Assembly (NCBI GenBank): GCA_020536535.1
Contig: JAHLWZ010000819.1
Location: 1 to 64,000, forward strand
Origin: Pelomyxa schiedti
Taxonomy: Eukaryota > Evosea > Pelobiontida > Pelomyxidae
Direction of reading: 5' to 3'
Length of the DNA stretch: 64,000 nt
Of the stretch, positions 25,852-36,942 are shown piece after piece; position 1 is the stretch's first letter; each line of letters opens with the position of its first letter. The notes under the pieces are model-generated. The model did no database searches, was not told the origin of the DNA, and was given only the letters and a program-made list of their open reading frames with translations. A program made the translations under genes and the position numbers.

Positions 25852-28450
25852 ATGGTGGACATGTGGAAGACGTTCCAAAACTACGTCGACCCAGCACCAC
25901 TCTCGTCATCGTGGCCACTACCCAACACCGAAGTGATGTCATCGGCCGCACAGCCGCCTCTGCCAACGCTCCCCCAGCTACCATCAGTTTCAGTTTCCAC
26001 TGCATTGCTGGCGCCGGCAAGTTCACCAACGCCACCACCCCCAACAACATCCTCACTCGCTTCCGCACTCAAAAACGCCGGCACAGTTGCGCCTACTACT
26101 ACTGCCTCTGCTGCAAAGGCCACCCCCGCTATAGTAATCACAAGCGCTGCTGTGGATAATCCCGAACAAAACGGAAGCGATGCTATAGGGGAAACTACAG
26201 CTGTGATTGGGGTGTCCAGCACAACAACTGGTGGGGATAGTGCCACTGTTGGGAACAATTATGTACAGACTCTACCATTAGTGCAGGCTCCGGTTTCCAC
26301 CACACCTCCCAATGCACTTACTGTAACTCCCGAAACAACCTCAACTCCGCCTTCCTCAAGTTGCACTACACCCTCAACTCTTGCGGTCGCCACTGCAATA
26401 CCTCCTCCGGAGGCGAGCGCACTATTCCCGCAAACACCAACAGTACCGCCGCGAAAAAATCGCCCTACTAGGTCCCCCTCAGTCCCTGCGATATTTGCCT
26501 CTTTATCATCCCGTTTTGGGGATGGAGAATCTCCTTCCTCCACACCTTCTCAGCCGCCTGCCAATACTAATCAGGCTACAGGTGATCCTAATCAACCAGC
26601 TTCAACACCACCACCTATTCACCTTGCTTCCACTCCCTCATCCACTCAACCAGCATCCCTCCGACCCCGAACTGCCATATTTCCTCCTCTCCGTACATCT
26701 TTTAATTCAACGAACACCTTTTTTTCTGGAATCTTCAGTCCTTCACCAGATGCTCAACCTTCAGCTCCACCCACAAATTCCACACAACCAACTTCCTCAC
26801 ATCAGCGGTCAGAATCCCCTCTGCGAATGTCTTCTCTTAGCTCACTGCGAGAAATGATAACAACTATGTTGCCGAACACCTCTGGCGTTACAAGTAACAA
26901 GAATCCTCCCAGCCCACTCGTCTAACTTTGCTATAGGCCAGTTTACCTCACAAACACCTACTTCTCACTCGCTTAACAGCTCCCCCCGCTCCCCCCGTTC
27001 CACCACTTCCTCCACCCTGTCACCTCTTGCTATACCTCCACATTCCAAAACTCCAACAATTCCCACTGAATTGTCACGGCAGCGTTATAACGCGAGTCCT
27101 CTTCCTCAGAAGCCAACTGCAGATTGGCATGCAGAAACTCTAAAGATATGGAATAGAAAATTAGAGGACCTCCCTGTAGCCATAGATTTACCACGCTTAT
27201 GCACACATATATCTGTTTTTGACTGCACGAACCGTAAGTTCATGTGACTTCTTGGTTTCTTTCCTCCTACCCCAATTTTAGTAGTCCACCCTCTTCCACC
27301 TGAGATAGATTGTTTCGCACCAAGTTTATCACAGGGTAAATAACATGGCGTGTAGTATTTTTTTTTTTAATGATCACAGGCCGACCAACATCAACTTATC
27401 TAAACCAACTCCTTGCTACAATGGCTTTTGTACTTGATGGGCAAGAGAGCTATGATATTCTTAACTGTGAATTTGGTACGCCTCTTTCCTCCAGGATGTC
27501 TCTAAATTGGTTCCAGGTAAGTGGATAAAATCGGCAGATATCTCAGAACAAAAAACTGCAATTATAGGATTACTTACCGTATGTCTGATTGATTCCTCAC
27601 TTTCTAATCTTCCTTTTTAGGAAAAACTTAGCACCAGTAGACTCTCAGGTGTACTGAAAGGAATCAATCAATCCATTTTAGCTCCAGCCAACATTGAACT
27701 TAGACTGAATATGTGTATTGCGTTGCCGTTCAAAGATTCCCGTACAGTGGAGCCAGATTCAATTCAATAGTTAATTCCCTTTAGAAACCAATGTTTGGGA
27801 AATAGAAGTGTTCAGATATGACGATAACATTGAGGTAATTCATAGGCGGCGACAAGTCAATGTGGATTCAAGAAAAGAGGAGGAGTACTTTGAATTCACT
27901 TGGGAACTTATTCTGGTTGCGTCCCTTCCAATCCCGCCCCCTTGTAATATCCCCACAGTTATTTGACCAGACTGCCACAACGCTTAGACACAGCAGCATT
28001 AACATTCGGGAGTTTAAATTCGGACCTAAAACCAGTGAAGACCGGAAACAGCTTGTCACTGCCCTGTTCCACCCATACATGTTCCCCAATCCTCCCAAAA
28101 AGTCCAAGCTTATCTTCCCAATCAAGAGACCTGAAGGGGATGGGGAAGGAAGCCCCGCTCCCCTCACCTCCAACACCACAACACCCACAACACCAACAAC
28201 CTTCGCATCAACATCAACTGAAACAAGCACCGAAACCGTCACAAACACAACAACAAGCACAAACCCAAATCCAATGACACCAGACACCACCTCACAAGAG
28301 CACACCAAGCCTCCCGTCGTAGAAGCTCCGCAAAGTGACCAAAGCCTGTCGAGTTCACCAGACACCACTCCAAGAATCATATACACACCCAAACCACTTT
28401 CACCCCCACCACCCACAGCACCAGAAACAACCAAAAATGCCACTGAATAG
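25852..28450 (+). CDS. Orphan S/T/P-rich protein with a conserved-looking core
   Basis: The ATG at 25852 (context caccATGgtgg) starts MVDMWKTFQNYVDPAPLSSS. About 350 residues of Ser/Thr/Pro-rich disorder follow. Several exons then encode ordered sequence: WHAETLKIWNRKLEDLPVAI, TYLNQLLATMAFVLDGQESY, RLSGVLKGINQSILAPANIE, NVWEIEVFRYDDNIE, EEYFEFTWELILVASLP and LRHSSINIREFKFGP. A second disordered Thr/Pro tail ends at 28450. I do not recognise the core, which looks like a mixed alpha/beta domain. It converges on the GPR180-like gene, with 52 bp between stops. Exon boundaries in 26900-27960 are only approximate. Confidence 0.6.
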
Positions 28451-28502
28451 AAAAATGTGGTTGGGCTGTTGCCACCATTTTGTACAAAAATGAGAATTAC
28501 AC

Positions 28503-30229
28503 TTACATTGCCTCTCCGTGGTGATTTGGCTGTGGGGGTGGTACAGAGGCAGGGAACACCTGCAATGCATTATCAAAGGATATTTGCGGGTCCATTTTCT
28601 GCACAAATCTGTGTTGAATAAGCAAAAAGGTAATGAAAGTAGAGTGGGTACCTGTTGGACTTCAACGGCCGGAACAACACTGCTAGGATGAGATAGGAGA
28701 AAAATTTTACACCTAGCTGTACTGGTACTACAACTTTTTGTCTCTTCCAGGCAGGAACGAAATGCATGGCCAGCACGATTATCGGGAGAGTTATAAACCA
28801 AAACGCGTATATAGCTCCAAAGACAACATAGAATCGACGGTTCGGGGCTCGTGTCTCAATCACAAAGGTTCTTGACACAATGAACAAGAATACAAACATC
28901 ATAACGATTCGGAGTGCTATTATAATGTATCCAGGTATGCTTTCATACACATCTGAAAAGAATGTGGGTCAGTCATAACTCGTGGGATACGTTAAGTAGG
29001 AAACGGTACATAAAGTGGTTGCAGGGTCAACTCCATAGAGCTTGTAGAAATAAAGGGCCAGGTACGCCAAGATAAACGGGAACCAAAGAAGAAGAAGCAA
29101 TCGGTGGTGTGTAAGTTTCCTTCCACTGATTTTGTACCCTAAAACGGTTAAATGCTTTGGCAACAGCAACCATTACCTTTTCCTAAATACAGGATCAACA
29201 GAAGAAATATTAATTCTGAAGCCATATCAAAAACTTTTGATATATGAGGAACATGTAAGGTGAAAGGTACCATACAATCAAAAGTGCTGACCAGTTCAGG
29301 GTACCCAATTCCATTAGAGTAGAAAACGCATACATGTATTGTCCAGAAGAAAAGAGCCATACTCTCTACTGCAACAACGGCGAGAAGTCTATCAGTTATC
29401 TGCTAGATATTTAAAACAAACCAAGACAGAAAGGAGACTAACGGCGTATTGTAATTTACCCTTGACCAGTAGCACTAATGATGCCACAAGAGCGAGTGTT
29501 AGACCCCAAAATAAGCCCATAAAAACGAGTACTTCCTGAAATAATCCTACTCTGAGTTGTAGAGGTGGGAGGAGTTGTGTGGTAACAGAAACAGGTACCT
29601 ATCTCATCTGCACTGAACTGAAGTCCAGAAACAGATGGGTTGATAAACGTAAAGTTATACCGTATATCTGGCAGCAAGTGGTTAGTTAAATTGGAGTACT
29701 TTTAAGTTGCTGAATACCAATAGATCCCCCAAGGCAGTTCGACGCTGCAATAAACCACCAGCGATCCCTGCCACCGTGAACGCGGACCCTTAGTGGCATA
29801 CGACCCTCCCCAAAGGATCCGGACGACATGTTCACCTTTTCCTCACATGTGGTTTCATCTCTGGTATTATAGACTGTTGGCCAGGAGTAGTCCATATCCG
29901 CGTAAAAATTAATGGCAGTGGAACCAGCAGTAGTAGTCACGAAATCAACGTCAGCATAAGCCCCTGTTTGCACGTGAACAAAGAGCGATCACTTCTCCCC
30001 ACAAAACACAAACAACTCTAGAAAAGGGGAAAGAAAAGAAAAGAAAAAAAAAAAAAAAGAAACCTTGGTTAAGGAAGCAAAACTTCTCCAGGAAAACCCA
30101 ATCGCCGTCATACGACTTGTGGTGTCTCGCAACCATACCCCAACAACAACGAACGGCCAACAACGCAAAAACCAGTGTCCTCAACACCGCTGTGACTGCC
30201 CCAATGCGGGTCTTCGACACAGCACCCAT
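28503..30229 (-). CDS. GPR180/TMEM145-like seven-transmembrane protein
   Basis: Multi-exon gene from the ATG at 30229 (MGAVSKTRIGAVTAVLRTLV, a signal peptide). The luminal domain begins GDWVFLEKFCFLNQG and contains RDRWWFIAASNCLGG, both close to the conserved WAFLxxFCFL and RWWYIALSxC of the GPR180/TMEM145 (intimal thickness-related receptor) family. After LQFSADEIG come seven membrane segments, including MALFFWTIHVCVFYSNGIGY, ASELIFLLLILYLGKG (family LLLILLGKG), LTVLGYKISG, ALRIVMMFVFLFIVSRTFV and AIYAFWFITLPIIVLAMHF. The C-terminal tail ends VPPPQPNHHGEAM. The role is unknown in protists; relatives are secretory-pathway or surface receptors. Confidence 0.82.
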
Positions 30230-30723
30230 TGCCAAAGCAACTTGTTTTGCTTTGTTTGTGTCTGGTTATAAGATCAAACGAAACGAAAATGTTGATGAAT
30301 CTGGAAGAGATTGGAGGCTCTGTCAGTCTGGAGGAGTGGGCATCGCGCCTCCAGTTGATGATGGAACCCGGTAGGTTTCTTTTCACCACGTAGAGGATCT
30401 GAACCTTCTGAGCATATGATCGATCCAGTGTCTATTTCCGCAACTGCAGAAAAAAATTAAACAAAAAAGAAACAAAAAAAAAAAAACTCACAAGCACCAA
30501 CACGCACCCCCTGGGCGCAACACTAGATCCGCACAAAGACGACCTGGAGCCAGTTGCGTTTGTTCTTCTTTTTTTGTTCTTGTTGTTTTTTTGTGTTGGT
30601 TGTTATGTTCCGGTTTCCCCTTTGTGTTTTTTTTTTCCCCCCATCTTTGTCTCCTTTCCCCTTTTTTTGTTGCATTCTATTGTCTATTACACTTTAAGAC
30701 TCTTACGAAAGTATGTTGTAGTG
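30230..30723. promoter_or_regulatory. Divergent intergenic region or long first intron
   Basis: The region lies between the GPR180-like ATG (30229) and the SAP-like gene's ATG at 30724. It holds a short frame from an ATG at 30289 (MLMNLEEIGGSVSLEEWASR...) that ends at a good donor (CCCG|GTAGGT). An A13 tract (30476-30487) and about 120 nt of pyrimidine-rich sequence follow, ending TGTTGTAG at 30721. Splicing these joins the short frame in phase with the downstream ORF, so part of this may be a 5' exon plus a 350-nt intron. Confidence 0.4.
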
Positions 30724-32754
30724 ATGACTTGTGTCAAAGCAAAGGAAGAGATCAAGCAGGCAATCGAGAAGCTCTCTGAGGAGACACTTCGAGCCTCCCT
30801 CGTGTGTCCGGCATTGTCCGCATCGAAGCTGCAGCGCATGCATCGCGCTAAGCTATCTGAGTTGTACTTGCGTAATGTTGTGCACACTGCCAACCAACAG
30901 TTCCTCAACGAAATTCTTACACAAGAACACCGTGTCCTCGCTGCACGTGCAATTGGTGTGCCTGTAGAGAATCTTGCAAGTGTTCTGGATGAGCACGACA
31001 TTCAGTACCTACTCAATAAATCAAGTAAAGAGCTGCTCAGAACGTTTTGTCAAATGGTGTGTACACAGTTCCAAGTATTTCTTTGATTTAGGTATTGCCA
31101 GTTGAGTCTAGAAGCTCCTGCCGAAGATACTGCGGAGATGGCCAAGATGATCGCCGATGAAGTAATGCTTACTGGCATGGAAACAATGCTTCAACAATTC
31201 ACTCCACAAGTGCTTAGGTTAGAACAAATTAAAAATACAATAAAAATACCAACATGACACAAGTCAGCACTCCAAAGAACTCGGTTTGAACCCAACTGCA
31301 CTTGAACCTGCTCCAATCATTGAAGCCTTTATGGTGGAAGTTTTTCAGTTGGAGCCCCATCCAGCAACTAGTGTGCCCACTGCAACCTCTGGAAGCACGG
31401 CTAGCACTACCTCAACAAAAGAAGTACCAGAGGCCCCTCCTGCAGAGACAACACCAAAGAAGTCTGCGCCATCCACTCCCAAATCACCAAGCAAAAGAAA
31501 AAGTTCTACTCACTCTGAGGACAAGTCAACTTCCAGACGGAGGAGTAAAACTGAGGAAACTCCAAAAAAGGGGGAAGAAAAGAGGAAGGAGGATAGAGAC
31601 AAAGAGAAAGCAAAGAAAGAAAAAAGGGAGAAGGAGAAAGAGAAAGAAGCCAGGGCGAAAAAAGATCAAGAAAAGAAAGGAAAAGAGCACTCAAAGAAGG
31701 GACACGAAAAGAAGACCAGCACATCATCCCCATCAAGAACAGCATCTCCAACAAGAACCTCAAGAAGCAGGTCTCCTCCAAAAAAAAGCACAACACCCAC
31801 CAAACCAAAGAAAACCAAATCACCAACCCGAAAATCCAAGTCACACAAAAAGCACAGTAGCAGTGGTTCTGACAGTGATAGTTCTTCTGATGTCTCACCT
31901 CCCCACAGTCGTAAGTCTGCTTCCTCTCACACTCCGAACCCAAGGTTGGGGTATTGGGGACCTGAGGGTAGCTGGGTGTCTCCCCCTCTCGAGTACATCA
32001 AGAAAGGAGTGTAAGTAGAAACACAAACAAAACAAAATAAATATAGCACAAACATCCTTACGCGTACACATAAAACTCACATGTGAAATCTCAGGTACAC
32101 CAAACAGACATTGAACAACAACTTCAATAAAGGAGACCTTGATAAATTCCTGGCACAGCATAATCTCCCTAGGAGCCCTAAGAAATCATCTGCCATCAAA
32201 GTCATTCTGGATTATCTCGATGGGAAACCACCCAAGCTCTCTTTGGTATCAACTATAATTCTTTCTCTAAAAAAAAAAACATAAGATAAATACCTATTTA
32301 TGTTACTGACATTCTTCAGCCAAGAAAACGTGGGAAAAAGGGGAAAAAACCCAAGAAGGGGAAAAAATCAACTACTGAACCTACTGCTGAAGGCGAAGGC
32401 GAGGGTGAAAGCGCTTCACCTGAAGATGAGTCAACTGAACCAAAAGCTGATGGAGACACCAAAGATGAAACTTCCCAAGAATCTGTTGACGGTGAAGAGC
32501 CAAAAGGCCCCGCAAGGAAGAAACCTCGAACGGAACCTAGCCAAGGAGAGCGAATGGCAGACGAGGCCCCTGCTTCCCCATCTGAAACTCCAGCTGCTTT
32601 GGACCTTCCTGCGAGCAACGGCACTGAGGGAACACACACAACAGAAGTTTCTTCCTCAGAACCCACAGACGCGGTCCCAACAGAACCTTCAACGGCCCCG
32701 GAAAGCACCCCCGACGAGAAGCCACCCAGTGAACAGCAGTCAAGTGACAGTTGA
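30724..32754 (+). CDS. Lysine-rich nuclear-type protein with SAP-like helical motif
   Basis: Multi-exon gene. The helical N-terminal domain runs from KAKEEIKQAIEKLSEETLRA through LAARAIGVPVENLASVLDEH to MIADEVMLTGMETMLQQF. A very basic KEKREKEKEKEARAKK region and SRSRSPPKK/SPTRKSKS stretches follow. Then comes a short motif (NNNFNKGDLDKFLAQHNLPR, then SAIKVILDYLDG) that resembles a SAP or HeH-type DNA-binding helix pair. The last exons are KGKKPKKGKK and an acidic/Pro-rich tail. Chromatin or RNA association is a reasonable inference; no orthologue is recognised. The start at 30724 is conservative, and an upstream exon at 30289 is possible. It converges on SLC52 with 207 bp between stops. Confidence 0.65.
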
Positions 32755-32960
32755 ACTAATTTATGTAAGCTCCCATCACCGGACTTCCAACAACCAACAC
32801 TGAATACAGGTAGAATTTTCGAGTTGGCAGCTTGTGTGGATTGGTAATTTTTAAAACAAACAAGGATTTCTTCCTTCGCTTTGTTTTACTTATTTGAAAC
32901 AAGTACATACAAAACCCCACCTACTACATTACATTTGGTCCTCACTCAGTGCGGTGCCCT

Positions 32961-34765
32961 TCATTGGTTGAAAAGCGAGGTGAAGTTGATGAGGGAAAAG
33001 AACAACATGCAGAAGAAGAATGAGCCTCCTTGTTGTGCGCAGCCGGCCCACATGGACATATCCCCAAAGGGTTTATTCTTGTGGGTTTCAGACTCCTGTA
33101 CCATCCTCTCGTGTATTTGCATCCAATTCACAGTCTGTGTTTAGAAGTTGTTATTTACTAGGAGGTGTGGAGTTGTTTGTGCTTGCCTTGGTGTAGGCTA
33201 TCAGGACTCTAATGGAGACATAGACGAAAACCATGATGGAGCCACCAACGGTGGGGTTGTCAATACTGGTGGAAGAGAGCGGGAGTTTGTTAGAGGCAGA
33301 TAGCAAAGGGGGAAGAACAAGGAGATATACTCACAGAACTGGGTCTGGGGACATCAATGCGGCAGCGAGGATGTAGGGAAAAAAGATGAAATAGATTATG
33401 GCCACCAGGATCAGGCACACGGGTTTCTTCAGGATAAGTATTGGGACAAAACAGCCTAGTGGGGGAAGAAGAAGGCACAACAGTGACTGCAATTCGAGAT
33501 ATTGGTTACCGTAGGGCATGCAAGCGTAGGTGGATATCTGGAGTGTAGGCCACACAATCAATTGCGGTTAGCTTGACATGGAAGTGCACCTGAGTGAGGA
33601 TACCGTTTTCCATCCCGTTCAGAAGAAAGGAATTCAAGAGGAGCACCCAGAATTGATTATACCAGGAGATGACCTGAGGGAGACTGAATTTGAAAGAACA
33701 GTGCTACCACTAAGGGTTACTCACATTCTTGGAAGATGATATTTTAAGCTGCATATCATAGTTGACTGAAGGGAAGTCGTATACTGATTCTACCGCGGCA
33801 TTCAGCTTTGAAAAGCCCCACTGAGAAAGAACAATAGAGACCAAACATAGGAACGTCAACACCTGGACCAGGCATATGCACCAGAAAAAGATATCCACCG
33901 AGAATCGTTGATGATCGGTTCCAGGTGCTTGTACGAACCCTAGTATACTAGGAATGGCTCCACTAAATGCAACACCAAGCTGCATTGCCGATGTATACCT
34001 ATAAAGGAATTTTAGAATAGGCTTTTCAAGTATGAAACGATATGTGGAAATACCCGGATGATGGAAATAATGCAGAAAATGGGAAGTAGACAAGGGAGGA
34101 AAGTGTTGCCATGGCCGATTGTCCAGCGATCGCCAGTAAGAAGATCCCACTGTGCTGGGAAGAAAATGGGTGGATATTCCATGCACATGCAAGAATTGTA
34201 CACATAAGGACTCCCCAACTTTGCATTATTGCTTAACAAAGTGTTAGAATAGCCAACTGGATTTACATCAACACAAGCACACCAATTGTGGAACTCAAAG
34301 AAGCCTCTGGAGTCCAATACTGTTTTCCTTTGCTCAAACTAAATATAATATAAACATTATATTATTGCAGTCTTTCCAAGTATTTTAATAATAAAAGTCC
34401 ATTTAAAGAAGAAGCAGAGGGAAAAAAAAAAAAAAAAATAGAAAATACTTACCACAAGAATAACTTCGAAATCAAGACATAGCACAGAGGGCACACGTTG
34501 GCACACTCTACCGCCAAAACTATGTAAGAAGCAATGGCCCATCCCTCCGGCAGAACATTCGCAAAAACAGCCAGTTCAGACCACACGGCGTTTATCACCA
34601 GCCAGGAGCTCACCCCCACTCCCACAACAAGCCCATATAGCACCCAGCTGTGTGTTGTTGTTGTTTGGGTGTGTGGGGAGTGTTTGTTGTGTCAGTGACA
34701 CATGATTTGAATTAGTGATTGGGAGAGTACTTTCGCGGGCGGTGCTCGTACAACTCTCCTGGCAT
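32961..34765 (-). CDS. Riboflavin transporter, SLC52 (RFVT) family
   Basis: About seven exons. A short first exon from the ATG at 34765 (MPGELYEHRPR) splices to WVLYGLVVGVGVSSWLVINA, VWSELAVFANVLPEGWAIAS and ECANVCPLCYVLIS. This matches the SLC52 signature GSWxxVNGIWVELP...LPEGWxLPSY. Later exons give TSAMQLGVAFSGAIPSILGF, LNGMENGILT joined to STYACMPYGN (family NGVLPxVQSxSCLPYG) and LGCFVPILILKKPVCLILVA. The last membrane segment is MWAGCAQQGGSFFFCMLFFS, ending SLFNQ at 32961. About 11 membrane helices are expected. Role: plasma-membrane riboflavin uptake, inferred from the family. Confidence 0.88.
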
Positions 34766-35027
34766 TGATGTCTCTTGCTCGCACACTTGCGATTTCCCCG
34801 GACAAAAACCCGAAGATCGATCCGAACCCACAGGTGCACTCTTTTTTCGGGAGTGATTCACCTCAGAGCCGGAAGGGGGAAGTATTTGGCCAGAGGAAGC
34901 ATTCCGAGTGTAAGGGCACCACACCGGGCAACCAGCTCTCATCCGAAACAGGAACTAATTGTGGAGATACTCTTACATAGTCTCAAACAAGAAAGTTCGA
35001 TCAAAACTTGGGTTCCACTAAAGCTTG

Positions 35028-36793
35028 ATGATGGACTTTGAGGAGGCCGTGAAGAGTCGCGCGTTCGACAAAGCGGAGGAACTTGTCAAAGTACGTAAAT
35101 TTATTAGAGATTTTACAATCAATCGACAATATTTAAAGTAACAACAACGATGACAAGATAAACAAACTCAAGCACAACCTCTCCAACTAGGCGGAAGACT
35201 TCAATCCCAGTGCGCGAGCATCGGATGGGCGACTGTTTATCGAATTCGCGCTGGAGGCGTCGGCGATTCCTCTGGTCGAGTCGATAGCCCAGCACTGCGC
35301 TTCCAAAATTGATCCCATGTATCGGCCCTTTGCTAGCGCACAGTCTTTATTCGAGAGGCTGTTTAGATACAACGCGGCGGATGCTGTGGTCCACCTTGTG
35401 AACGCTGGTGTGGTGGACCCCGTGGAGACCGTTCCAAATTCTCAGGTACTCACTTGGGACTATTTGAAAATACTTTATAATCAAGGTAGAAGGTGGAGGT
35501 TTTCTTACGTACTTGGATTTAAAATAGAAAACTTGCTTGGAATATGCTGTGGACCAGCGCGCTCCTCAGGTTGTGGAGGCAATGCTTCTTAGCACTGCTC
35601 GCCGCGGTGTCAAGTTGGATCCACTCTATAGGCTCGCTGATGGAAGAACCATATTCGAGAAGCTGCATGATGCTTGTTCTGTGGAGCCTCGGCTATGTGC
35701 CAATTGCCTCCTTCTTTTCCAGCACCAAATGATCGAGCCCACGGCATACCTTTCCTCTGGCCGAACAGTTTTTGAATTATGTGCCAGCTGCTGTTCCACG
35801 GGCAGTGGTGGCGCTGGAGGAGGTGCTACCGGGAACAAAGATATGCTCAAGGGCATGGTTCAGTATTGTGGATTATCTGCTATGCAGAGAACCCCTGAAG
35901 GTCGTACCATTTTCGAAGCCTTGCTTGCTTGCGGCGCTGCTGATGTATGTGAGTTGCTTGTGAAAACACGTGGCGAAGCCGAGCTACAACGCAGAAAGAG
36001 TGTACTTGAGAGTGGCCAGCAACCAACTTGGACTGAGAATAACGATGACGACGACGATCCTATGTCATTAGCGGTCAATGCCATGTCTATAGCATCTTCT
36101 GGTAATTGCTTGTTTGAAGTTTCCCTGGATTGCAGAGCATTCAACGTTTCCCGGGCATTCGTTGACCTTGGGTCAACACTACACAATTTTAATGGTCTTT
36201 CCAGAGTTTCTGATGGAAGGACACTGTTTGAGCGCGCGTTTGATGCAGGGGGGCGAGATGTGGCACTAGCGATGGTGGAATCAGGTGCTATGACTAACTG
36301 GTCCTCATCTAGTGTTCCGCAATCCCCAGTACTATTGTCAGATGGGAGAACACTCTTTGAGCACGCGTTACGCAACTCCTGGTCTGAGCTTGGCCGCGCA
36401 GTGTTTCAGCACTGCTCCATTGACCCTCTCGCATTAATGTCACCAGGAATTACCTACCTTGATGCGGTTCTGGCCCGGTCCACCCTGCAGGGAATGGGAG
36501 ACGTTGCTCTCGCCATGGCAAAGTCACCTCTACTTGATCCAATGCGGCAAGCAGACGTGGCAATAACCGGCACTGGATGCGAAGGAGGCAAGACAGTTTT
36601 TGAGCGAGTTCTCGCACTCGGGGCACCGCCGGCACATGCCTTTGCTAGGCGTCTTGTTTACCACTGGGTGGAAACAGGACAGGTTCTACCCACCACCAAA
36701 CTTCCTGACGGCCGGTCCTGCATAGACCTCTGTCTGTCCTCCGGCGCTAAAGATGTTGTAGAGCTTATGGTTAAAAGGATTCTCTCCTCTTAA
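35028..36793 (+). CDS. DGRT-repeat ankyrin-like protein
   Basis: Three exons (35028-35090, 35191-35445, 35528-36793) encode 527 aa built almost wholly of about ten ~40-residue units. The recurring core is a DGRTxFE-type hairpin start, e.g. ADGRTIFEKLHDAC, SSGRTVFELCASCC, PEGRTIFEALLACGAADVCE, SDGRTLFERAFDAGGRDVAL, SDGRTLFEHALRNSWSELGR and PDGRSCIDLCLSSGAKDVVE. A second helix (e.g. VALAMVESGA) and a spacer follow each. The fold is probably ankyrin-like, but the units are longer than the 33-residue ankyrin consensus and lack the usual TPLHxAA. No other domain, signal or TM segment is seen. A role in protein binding is inferred. Confidence 0.75.
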
Positions 36794-36942
36794 CAACACC
36801 AAAAAAGAACTCCCTCAGTTATTATCCACATTGCACCTCTCTTTGAAGAATTCTTTCGAAAGTCGCTCCCTCCCTGCAGAAACCCTCGAAAGTTCAGAAA
36901 AACCGAAAAACCAAATTTCAAACGAAATCCACACGAGACAGA

